The notes beneath the pieces are model-generated. The model ran no database searches, was not told the origin of the DNA, and saw only the letters and a program-made list of their open reading frames with translations. This document shows, piece after piece, positions 1-6,364 of a stretch of DNA of 7,752 bases. Made by a program: the position numbers and the translations under genes. The first letter of the stretch is position 1, and each line of letters opens with the position of its first letter. Source of the stretch: CBDVAK01 sp965371945 (GTDB lineage: Bacteria; Pseudomonadota; Gammaproteobacteria; Competibacterales; JAHEDQ01); NCBI GenBank assembly GCA_965371945.1, contig CBDVAK010000156.1, forward strand, positions 1 through 7,752, read 5' to 3'.

Positions 1-1653
1 TGGAAGTGGAACGGGAATTGCTCGGGTGCTGCTACTGCCACCACGCGCAACGGACTTTGTGCCAAAGGTCAGCAACCCTTGCCGAACTTATCCACCATGC
101 CGCCGATCGGAACGCTTAGCTACGTGCTGGGTGGCGTTGCATTCCTGTTGCTGGTGATGGCAACACTGGTTTTTTCCGGTGTTTCGCGGGCTCGACTGCG
201 TCTGTCCGGGCGGAACCTGTCAAGGGATGTGGTGCTGCATGGATTTCAGTTGCTGCTGTTCGCGGTGCTGGTCGGGGTGGTGGTGATCGCGGCCGGTCTG
301 CTGCAACGACATACCGGCCGTTGGGGCACGATCCTGCAGATCGCGCTGGTAGTGGTGTCTACAGTGGTGCTTACCCTGTTGCTACTGTCGCGGGATGCAC
401 GGTCAAGAATGCGTGTATTCGTTGACAAACACTTTTTGTCTTTCCGCTACGACTATCGTCAGGAATGGCAGCGTCTGATCGCCACCATGTCTTCCGCGGA
501 CGGCGAGGATGTGGGCATACGCACCATACGCGCACTGGCGGAATTGATGAACTGCCCGGGCGGCACGCTGTGGTGCCGTCACAACGGCGGCGACTACCAG
601 CGCAGCGCAGTCTGGGAAATGTCGCAAGAGCAGTTGCCTCAGCAAGTGCCACACGATCAGTTGATCGGGTTTCTCAGTACCACTGGCTGGATCATCGATC
701 TGGACGAGTTTCGTGGCCGGCCCTATCTCTATCCCGGTCTCTCATTGCCCGGGTGGCTGCACCACAGTCCTCAGGATGGCTTGGTGATTCCCCTCTGGCT
801 TGGCGAGGAGCTGCATGGCTTCGTGATCCTGGAACGTTCGAAATCGCCGCACAAGTTGAACTGGGAAGATCACGATCTGCTGAAAACCACGGGCCGGCAG
901 CTCAGCAGTTATCTGGCGTTGGTACAGACCGGGGAAGCGCTGGCACGGGCCCGGCAGTTCGAGGCATTCAACATGCTCACAGCCTACGTTGTGCACGATC
1001 TCAAGAACATGGTTGCGCAACTCTCGCTGATAGTCAGCAATGCGCAACGCCATCGCCACAACCCCGAGTTCATGAACGATGCCATCTCCACCGTGGAGCA
1101 TGTGTCCGAACGCATGTCTCGCATGCTGTCGTCGCTGCGAAAGGGTGCTGCTCACAGTGCTACCTACAGGCAACGGGTGGATCTCCGGGAAGTGGCACTG
1201 CAGGTGATTGCCGAACGCAGCGTACGGCGTCCACGGCCGGAGTTGGTCGAATCAGACAGCGATATCGCGGCGCTGGCTTTTCCCGACCAGCTGGCCACGG
1301 TGTTGGGGCATTTGGTTCAAAACGCGCAGGAAGCGACCGCGGAAGCAGGACAAGTTCGGCTGCGAATCGTCAGGGAGGGCGCGCAAGTGCGTATCGATGT
1401 CATTGATAACGGTGTGGGTATGAACGAGGCATTTGTACGCCAAAGGCTGTTTCGACCGTTCGACACCACCAAGGGCAACGGCGGGATAGGCATCGGTGTC
1501 TACCAGAGTCGGGAGTTGCTGGCGCAGATGGGAGGCACACTCGAAGTCGAGAGCGCCCCCGGCCGGGGCTCCCGGTTCAGCATCCGCCTCGAGCTCGCCA
1601 GCGCGCGGCCCCTGGCCGTTGCCGGCAGTCAACCGATTCAGACCGCGCTGTGA
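1..1653 (+). CDS. prsK: XrtA/PEP-CTERM system histidine kinase PrsK, 5'-truncated by the window edge
   Basis: This is the C-terminal ~550 residues of a membrane sensor kinase that should phosphorylate the response regulator encoded directly downstream. The frame is open to base 1, so the true start lies outside the window; the first in-window start-like codons are TTG 79 and ATG 109. Counting from the TTG at 79, I see three hydrophobic, probably membrane-spanning segments (about residues 13-35, 54-75, 83-103). Then comes the family-like junction FVDKHFLSFRYDYRQEW (114-130) and a GAF-like region (about 140-285). The phosphoacceptor H306 sits in VVHDLKN, and the ATPase domain shows an N box (LVQNAQEA, 412-419), DNGVGM (443-448), LFRPFDTTKG (457-466) and GIGIGVYQ (469-476). 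These match my recollection of PrsK, which is usually near 680-700 residues, so roughly 130-150 residues are probably missing upstream. In related bacteria PrsK lies near exosortase and exopolysaccharide genes. The input signal is unknown. The first 26 codons are unusually polar for a multi-pass region. Confidence 0.9.
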   Translation, partial: WKWNGNCSGAATATTRNGLCAKGQQPLPNLSTMPPIGTLSYVLGGVAFLLLVMATLVFSGVSRARLRLSGRNLSRDVVLHGFQLLLFAVLVGVVVIAAGLLQRHTGRWGTILQIALVVVSTVVLTLLLLSRDARSRMRVFVDKHFLSFRYDYRQEWQRLIATMSSADGEDVGIRTIRALAELMNCPGGTLWCRHNGGDYQRSAVWEMSQEQLPQQVPHDQLIGFLSTTGWIIDLDEFRGRPYLYPGLSLPGWLHHSPQDGLVIPLWLGEELHGFVILERSKSPHKLNWEDHDLLKTTGRQLSSYLALVQTGEALARARQFEAFNMLTAYVVHDLKNMVAQLSLIVSNAQRHRHNPEFMNDAISTVEHVSERMSRMLSSLRKGAAHSATYRQRVDLREVALQVIAERSVRRPRPELVESDSDIAALAFPDQLATVLGHLVQNAQEATAEAGQVRLRIVREGAQVRIDVIDNGVGMNEAFVRQRLFRPFDTTKGNGGIGIGVYQSRELLAQMGGTLEVESAPGRGSRFSIRLELASARPLAVAGSQPIQTAL

Positions 1654-3005
1654 GTAAGCCCACTCGCAAGTTACTGATCGTGGAAGACGATCCTGGTTTG
1701 CAAAAGCAGCTGCAATGGAGTTTCGACGATCGTTACCAAGTCGTCACCGCAGCGGATCGGGACAGTGCCCTGGTGCAGCTACGCCGCCATGAACCCGCGG
1801 TTGTCACGCTTGACCTGGGTCTGCCCCCGGATCCCGCCAATGCCTCCGAGGGGCTGGCGACACTGGACCAGATTCTGGCACTGTCCCCAAACACCAAAGT
1901 GATTGTCGTCACCGGCAATGACGATGCCGACAACGCGATCAAGGCGATCGGTCTGGGGGCCTATGACTTCTATCAAAAGCCCATTGATGCCACCTTGCTC
2001 GGCCATACTGTCGAGCGGGCCTACCGGGTGCACGAACTCGAGCAACTGAATCGCGCGGGCTCCAATCACAACCAGCCCTCACCGCTGGATGGACTGGTCG
2101 CGGCAAGTCCTGAAATGTTACAGGCTTGCCGGATGGTCGAAAAGGTGGCACCCGCGGACGTGACCACCCTGCTTTTGGGTGACAGCGGCACGGGCAAGGA
2201 GCTGCTGGCAAAAGCGGTACACGAGCTGAGCCCGAGAGCGGGGCAGCCTTTCGTGGCCATAAACTGTGCCGCGATCCCGGAACCCTTACTTGAAAGCGAG
2301 CTGTTCGGTCATGAGAAAGGCGCCTTTACCGGTGCGGTGAAGCAAACCCTTGGCCGTGTCCAGTACGCCGACAAAGGCACTCTGTTCCTCGACGAGGTCG
2401 GGGACCTGCCATTGGCTTTGCAAGCCAAGCTGCTGCGGTTTCTGCAAGAGCGGGTGATCGAGCGGGTTGGTGGCAGGGAGGAGATCGGTCTCGATGTGCG
2501 GGTCGTGTGCGCCACCCACAGAAACCTGCAGCAGTTGATCGAAGACGGGCAGTTCCGCGAAGACCTGTATTATCGCATCAGCGAAATCACCATTCGAATT
2601 CCCAGACTCAGCGAGCGTGCCGGAGATGCGGTACTGCTGGCGCGGGTCTTTCTGGATCGTTTTTGCCGGCAGTTCGGCCGATCGCTGCGTGGCTTCAGCC
2701 CTGAAGCGCTGAGGGCGATCGAGGCGCATGGTTGGCCAGGCAACGTGCGAGAACTGGAGAACCGGATCAAGCGCGCCGTGATTCTGGCTGAAGGCAACCG
2801 GGTAGCCGCGGCGGACCTGGAGCTGCAGGTCGAGGCCGAACCATTGCCGTTCAATCTGCGCCTGGTCAGAGACTCGGCCGAGTGTCGGGCGGTCATCAAA
2901 GCAGTCAATCACACCAACAGCAACCTTTCACGAGCGGCCGAGGTACTCGGAATCACCCGTCCGACGCTCTATACGTTGCTGAGCAAGCACGGCATCAAGT
3001 CCTGA
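1650..3005 (+). CDS. prsR: PEP-CTERM-box response regulator PrsR, sigma-54-dependent activator
   Basis: A 451-residue NtrC-type transcription activator, the expected partner of PrsK. The receiver domain (about 6-125) has acidic residues E12/D13, phosphoacceptor D55 in VTLDLGLPP, T88 and K110. The AAA+ domain (about 148-380) has Walker A GDSGTGKE (177-184), the sigma-54 contact loop GAFTGA (224-229), Walker B LFLDEV (245-250), FREDLYYR (302-309) and GWPGNVRELENR (361-372). A Fis-type helix-turn-helix lies at about 425-450 (SRAAEVLGITRPTLY). It should bind upstream of sigma-54 promoters and remodel the polymerase once phosphorylated. The extended stretch after D55 (PPDPANASEGLATL) is, as I recall it, typical of PrsR and not a defect. 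The GTG start at 1650 overlaps the prsK TGA in a GTGA arrangement without a clear Shine-Dalgarno, which points to translational coupling. The pair usually controls exosortase-linked genes, but no clear sigma-54 site with GG-N10-GC spacing was found in this window. Confidence 0.95.
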   Translation: MSKPTRKLLIVEDDPGLQKQLQWSFDDRYQVVTAADRDSALVQLRRHEPAVVTLDLGLPPDPANASEGLATLDQILALSPNTKVIVVTGNDDADNAIKAIGLGAYDFYQKPIDATLLGHTVERAYRVHELEQLNRAGSNHNQPSPLDGLVAASPEMLQACRMVEKVAPADVTTLLLGDSGTGKELLAKAVHELSPRAGQPFVAINCAAIPEPLLESELFGHEKGAFTGAVKQTLGRVQYADKGTLFLDEVGDLPLALQAKLLRFLQERVIERVGGREEIGLDVRVVCATHRNLQQLIEDGQFREDLYYRISEITIRIPRLSERAGDAVLLARVFLDRFCRQFGRSLRGFSPEALRAIEAHGWPGNVRELENRIKRAVILAEGNRVAAADLELQVEAEPLPFNLRLVRDSAECRAVIKAVNHTNSNLSRAAEVLGITRPTLYTLLSKHGIKS

Positions 3006-3016
3006 CACGGGAGCTC

Positions 3017-3049
3017 GGAAGGGCCGCGCCACTTCTGCCGCGGGGTTCC
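3017..3049 (+). terminator. Imperfect GC-rich hairpin after prsR, possible transcription end
   Basis: Eleven bases after the prsR stop, GGAA (3017-3020) can pair with TTCC (3046-3049). CCGCG (3024-3028) can pair with CGCGG (3039-3043) around a 10-base loop, with a small asymmetric internal loop between the two stems. No T-run follows, so this is not a canonical intrinsic terminator. It may stabilise the mRNA 3' end, assist Rho-dependent termination or be chance. The position directly behind the last gene of the two-component pair is the main support. Confidence 0.3.
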
Positions 3050-3117
3050 CACCAGGCCTTGTCTTCGTCTACCGTATGGCCCGGCTTTCAATAACGGGCG
3101 ACAGTCCGAATCCGATC

Positions 3118-5016
3118 ATGATCGAAGTACGTGCCCTCAGTTTGCAGCGTAACGGACGCTGGTTGTTTCACGATGCGGAATTTACTGTGTTTCCCGGCTG
3201 GCGGGTGGGTCTCACCGGGTCCAACGGCAGCGGGAAATCCAGCCTGCTTGCATTGATCGGGGGCCTGCTGGAACCCGACAGCGGCCATGTCCACCTGCCG
3301 CAATCGTTGCGCACCGTGGCGATGAGCCAGCACACGCCACATGGCAGCGATGCCGCACTCGATTTCGTGATCGATGGTGATAGCGAGCTGCGGCGTCTGC
3401 AGCGACAGCTTGAAGATGCCGATGCCAGCGGGGAAGGTGTCCGCCAGGGCGAGATACATGCCCGTATTGAAGCAATCGATGGATACGCCGCACCGAGTCG
3501 GGCGGCAATCATACTGGCGGGACTCGGATTCCTTGAGCAGGATCTGCAGCGTCCGCTGGACAGTTTTTCGGGGGGCTGGCGAGTCCGTATCGCACTTGCC
3601 AGAGTGCTGATGTCCCGGGCTGACCTGCTGTTGCTGGATGAGCCGACCAACCATCTCGATCTTGATGCGGTGTTGTGGTTGGGACGCTGGCTGTCAGAGT
3701 ATCGCGGTTCTCTGTTGATGGTTTCCCACGACCGTGAGCTGCTGGACGATGCCTGTACGCACATTCTGCATATCCGCCACCAGCGGATTCGCCTGTGGCG
3801 GGGCAACTACAGCGAGTTCGAGCGACAGCGGGTTGCCGAACTGGAGCAACAGATTGTTACCAATCGCAAACAGCTGCGTGAACGAGAGCGACTGCAGCGG
3901 TTCGTAACGCGCTTCCGGGCCAAAGCCAGCAAGGCCAGACAGGCGCAAAGCAGACTCAAGGCCCTGGAACGCATGGAGGAGACCGCGGTGATCCATGACG
4001 ATTCCCCGTTGCGGTTCACTCTTCCGGAAGCCGGCCGGATAGCGGATCCGCTGTTATCTCTGCAGGAAGTCTCGTTCGGCTACGATCGCAGCATAGTGCT
4101 CGAAGGCGTCAACCTGATCATCCGTCCCGGAACCCGGTTGGGACTGTTGGGTCGCAATGGTGCGGGCAAGTCCACTCTGATGCAATTGCTGTCTGGAGAG
4201 TTGGGTGTGCACACCGGTCAGCGACTCGAGGGCAAGGGTTTGCGCATTGGCTACTTTGCTCAGAGCCAGTTGCAGCAACTGGACCCGGAGCGCCATGGTG
4301 TCGCTCATGTCCGTGCTTTGAGTGCGGATGTCGGTGAGGCCCGGGTGCGGGATTTCCTGGGCGGCTTCGGGTTCTCCGGTGATCAGGCCCTGGAACCCGT
4401 GGCTCAGTATTCCGGTGGTGAGCGGGCACGTCTGGCGCTGGCGTTGGTGGCCTGGCGGGCTCCCAATCTGTTGCTGCTGGACGAACCCACGAACCATCTT
4501 GATATGGAGACCCGCAACGCGCTGACACTGGCCCTGCAAGACTACTCGGGTGCCATGGTTCTGGTATCACATGATCGCCATCTGTTGAGAGCCTGCTGTG
4601 ATTCCCTGGCACTGCTCCATAACCAGCGACTCAACCCCTTTGATGGCGACTTGGGCGACTATCAGCGTTGGTTCGACGAGCTGCGCAGGGGTGCTGCGGC
4701 GCCTGCGCCAGTTACCGAAAGGCCCGGTCGTCGGCAACAGCGCCAGCAGGATGCGCACAAGCGGCATCGGTTGGCGGAACAGCGGCGGCCGCTGAAAAAA
4801 CGCCTGGCAGATCTGGAAAACAGGATTCGTGCTCTGACCGATGAACGGGCATCGCTGGACCGGCACCTGGCCGACCCGGCGGCATACGGCAACGACCGCA
4901 GCGACGAACTGAAAGAGATCGTCAAGCGCAGTGGCGTCATCAGCCACGATCTCGAACAGCTCGAGACGGAGTGGTTGCAAGCGAGCATGGCGCTGGATGC
5001 CATCGGGGAATCCTGA
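3118..5016 (+). CDS. yheS: ABC-F family ATPase, YheS-like
   Basis: A 632-residue soluble protein with two ABC ATPase cassettes and no membrane segments, as expected for ABC-F proteins that act on ribosomes. Cassette 1 has Walker A GSNGSGKS (34-41), signature SGGWR (151-155), Walker B LLLDEPTNHLD with E175, and SHDR (203-206). The inter-cassette linker spans about 230-300 and contains RFRAKASKARQAQSR (265-279), matching the YheS/Uup type. Cassette 2 has GRNGAGKS (345-352), SGGERA (432-437), LLLDEPTNHLD with E456, and SHDR (484-487). A charged C-terminal extension, probably coiled coil, covers about 535-630. Both catalytic glutamates are present, so both sites look active. The remembered E. coli YheS aligns over the whole length, including LGGFGF and the C-terminal extension. 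I chose ATG 3118 because MIEVRALSLQ matches the family start; an in-frame ATG at 3076 would add 14 unmatched residues. Neither start has a good Shine-Dalgarno. Its exact substrate state on the ribosome is not deducible here. Confidence 0.92.
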   Translation: MIEVRALSLQRNGRWLFHDAEFTVFPGWRVGLTGSNGSGKSSLLALIGGLLEPDSGHVHLPQSLRTVAMSQHTPHGSDAALDFVIDGDSELRRLQRQLEDADASGEGVRQGEIHARIEAIDGYAAPSRAAIILAGLGFLEQDLQRPLDSFSGGWRVRIALARVLMSRADLLLLDEPTNHLDLDAVLWLGRWLSEYRGSLLMVSHDRELLDDACTHILHIRHQRIRLWRGNYSEFERQRVAELEQQIVTNRKQLRERERLQRFVTRFRAKASKARQAQSRLKALERMEETAVIHDDSPLRFTLPEAGRIADPLLSLQEVSFGYDRSIVLEGVNLIIRPGTRLGLLGRNGAGKSTLMQLLSGELGVHTGQRLEGKGLRIGYFAQSQLQQLDPERHGVAHVRALSADVGEARVRDFLGGFGFSGDQALEPVAQYSGGERARLALALVAWRAPNLLLLDEPTNHLDMETRNALTLALQDYSGAMVLVSHDRHLLRACCDSLALLHNQRLNPFDGDLGDYQRWFDELRRGAAAPAPVTERPGRRQQRQQDAHKRHRLAEQRRPLKKRLADLENRIRALTDERASLDRHLADPAAYGNDRSDELKEIVKRSGVISHDLEQLETEWLQASMALDAIGES

Positions 5017-5020
5017 CATA

Positions 5021-5048
5021 TTGGCACCCAGGGTTCGCGCAATAACAG
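5021..5048 (+). promoter_or_regulatory. Weak sigma-70-like promoter candidate before the antiporter gene
   Basis: TTGGCA (5021-5026) differs by one base from the -35 consensus. After a 16-base spacer comes TAACAG (5043-5048), which matches the -10 consensus at only three of six positions. The -10 candidate lies inside the left arm and loop of the hairpin at 5036-5068. If real, it would let the antiporter be transcribed apart from the ABC-F gene. This is pattern matching only and may be chance. Confidence 0.18.
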
Positions 5049-5068
5049 GATTCGGGAGTTGTTGCGCG
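5036..5068 (+). terminator. Strong hairpin between yheS and the antiporter gene
   Basis: CGCGCAATAAC (5036-5046) pairs with GTTGTTGCGCG (5058-5068) as an 11-bp stem with one U-G wobble around an 11-base loop (5047-5057). It begins 20 bases after the yheS stop and ends 37 bases before the antiporter TTG. A short TTTT follows only at 5076-5079, so as an intrinsic terminator it is imperfect. It could also be a DNA operator, since it is a near-perfect inverted repeat, or an mRNA processing or stability element. That a real structure can form is clear; its role is inferred. Confidence 0.45.
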
Positions 5069-5105
5069 CGAGCACTTTTGCCGACCAGCGGACCGGGGAT
5101 CAAAG

Positions 5106-6275
5106 TTGGAGCAGGACTCGATCGTCACCACGCTGTTTCTGATCTTTTCAGGCGCAGCGGTACTGGCCACACTCGCCTTGTATGCACGCCAGGCGTTGCC
5201 AGTAGCCTATATCGTACTGGGCATCATTCTGGGTCCATGGGGTCTCGGCTTTGTTCACGATCCAGAGCTGGTCGGGCAGATGGCCGACGTTGGCATCATT
5301 TTTCTGCTGTTTCTACTGGGGCTCGATCTGGCGCCCAAAGGCCTGACCGGGATGATCCGGAAAGCGACACTGGTGACGGTGGGGTCATCATTGTTGTTCG
5401 CCATTGCCGGCTACGGGGTGGCCACGGGGTTTGGCTACAACTTCGCCGAATCACTGCTGGTGGGCGTGGCCATGATGTTTTCCAGCACCATCATCGGGCT
5501 CAAGCTGTTGCCGACTACGGCGCTGCACCATCAGCGTATGGGCGAGATCATTATCGCAATCCTGCTGCTGCAGGATTTGATCGCCATCGCCTGCCTGCTG
5601 TTGCTGGAAGGACTTGGTGGGGAACGGTCCTCATGGTATGGCCTGGCGCTGGTCGGTATCGGTCTGCCGGTGTTGCTGCTGGGTACGTTCGCGTTTGCCC
5701 GCTATGCGCTGATTCCCCTGATCAGGCGTTTCGACAAGATTCGCGAGTACATTTTTCTGGTCACGATCGGTTGGTGTCTGGGTGTCGCCCAACTTGCGGC
5801 TGTGCTTGGCTTGTCCTACGAAATCGGTGCCTTTATCGCGGGTGTGGCGCTGGCGACCAGCCCGATTGCGCTGTTTATCGCCGACAGCCTCAAACCGCTC
5901 AGGGACTTCTTTCTGGTGCTGTTCTTTTTTTCACTTGGTGCCGGATTCGACCTCACCGCCCTGGGTCAGGTGCTGGTTCCCGCGCTGTTGCTGGCAACTT
6001 TGATGATGGTGCTCAAACCGCTTACTTTCCGGGGTTTTTTGATGCTGACAGGGGAGGGGCGCCAGCGCTCTTTCGAGGTCGGGGTGCGATTGGGTCAGAT
6101 CAGTGAGTTCTCTTTGTTGATCGCAGTACTGGCATTGCAGCGACAGGTCATCGGCGAACAGGCTTCATACCTGGTACAGACCGCTACGTTGCTGACCTTT
6201 GTCGCGTCAACCTACTGGGTGGTTCTGCGCTTCCCGACCCCGGTCGCGGTGTCCGACCGCCTGAGAAGGGACTGA
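5106..6275 (+). CDS. Cation:proton antiporter, CPA2 / KefB-like, without RCK domain
   Basis: A 389-residue polytopic inner-membrane protein with about 11-13 hydrophobic segments along its length, expected to exchange a monovalent cation (K+ or Na+) for protons. CPA2-type landmarks include YIVLGIILGPWGLG (35-48), FLLFLLGLDL (66-75), SSTIIGLKLLP (126-136), the buried acidic pair LLLQDLIAI with Q156-D157 (153-161), EIGAFIAGVALATSP (239-253), FFSLGAGFDL (274-283) and LGQISEFSLLIA (329-340). D157 is the likely proton- and ion-coupling residue. The protein ends shortly after the last membrane segment. It therefore lacks the cytosolic TrkA-N/RCK nucleotide-binding domain found in KefB, KefC and YbaL. 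The start is TTG 5106, with GGGG at 5095-5098 seven bases upstream as a weak ribosome binding site. The stop TGA overlaps an ATG (TGATG, 6273-6277). The ion specificity cannot be read from the sequence, so no symbol is given. Confidence 0.88.
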   Translation: MEQDSIVTTLFLIFSGAAVLATLALYARQALPVAYIVLGIILGPWGLGFVHDPELVGQMADVGIIFLLFLLGLDLAPKGLTGMIRKATLVTVGSSLLFAIAGYGVATGFGYNFAESLLVGVAMMFSSTIIGLKLLPTTALHHQRMGEIIIAILLLQDLIAIACLLLLEGLGGERSSWYGLALVGIGLPVLLLGTFAFARYALIPLIRRFDKIREYIFLVTIGWCLGVAQLAAVLGLSYEIGAFIAGVALATSPIALFIADSLKPLRDFFLVLFFFSLGAGFDLTALGQVLVPALLLATLMMVLKPLTFRGFLMLTGEGRQRSFEVGVRLGQISEFSLLIAVLALQRQVIGEQASYLVQTATLLTFVASTYWVVLRFPTPVAVSDRLRRD

Positions 6276-6364
6276 TGTCCACACGCTTGCCCGCCACCGA
6301 CCCGCGAGCAGACTGCTCACGGTTGGCCAACTGGCGCAAGGCAGGTTTGTCATGTGCTGGTTGA
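6275..6364 (+). other. Possible 29-codon micro-ORF bridging the antiporter and dgt
   Basis: An ATG at 6275 overlaps the antiporter TGA (TGATG) and opens a 29-residue frame that ends at TGA 6362-6364, thirteen bases past the dgt ATG and in a different frame. The predicted peptide begins MSTRLPATDPRADCSRLANW, is basic and polar, and resembles nothing I recognise. If translated, ribosomes leaving the antiporter could restart here and be delivered to the dgt start, coupling the genes. It may equally be a chance open frame in a 76-base spacer. Confidence 0.2.
6338..6345 (+). promoter_or_regulatory. Ribosome binding site candidate supporting the dgt start
   Basis: AAGGCAGG lies six bases upstream of the ATG at 6352. 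It is only partly complementary to the 16S tail, but it is the best purine-rich site near the start and agrees with the family-based choice of MCWLTLLSRQRLG as the N-terminus. Confidence 0.4.

Noticed and set aside
465..1406. 313-codon open frame inside prsK in another + frame
   Set aside because: Low-complexity basic translation without motifs; the kinase frame carries all histidine-kinase boxes across the same bases.
2286..2912. 208-codon antisense open frame opposite prsR
   Set aside because: It lies entirely opposite the AAA+ and HTH-coding region and shows no domain features; high GC makes such antisense frames common.
3079..3099. GCCCG/CGGGC 5-bp inverted repeat just before yheS
   Set aside because: Only five base pairs around an 11-base loop; expected often by chance at this GC content.
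3076..3117. Upstream ATG adding 14 residues to the ABC-F protein
   Set aside because: The extra residues do not match YheS-type N-termini, there is no ribosome binding site, and MIEVRALSLQ at 3118 fits the family start.
5021..5040. TTGGCACCCAGGGTTCGCGC as a sigma-54 promoter that PrsR could activate
   Set aside because: The -24 half TGGCAC is perfect, but the next GC is two bases too far (GG-N12-GC instead of GG-N10-GC), a spacing sigma-54 does not tolerate.
4931..6106. Long 391-codon open frame overlapping the antiporter gene in another + frame
   Set aside because: Its translation is rich in Arg, Gly and Cys with no recognisable domain, while the overlapping frame is a clear membrane antiporter. 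It is a GC-driven shadow.
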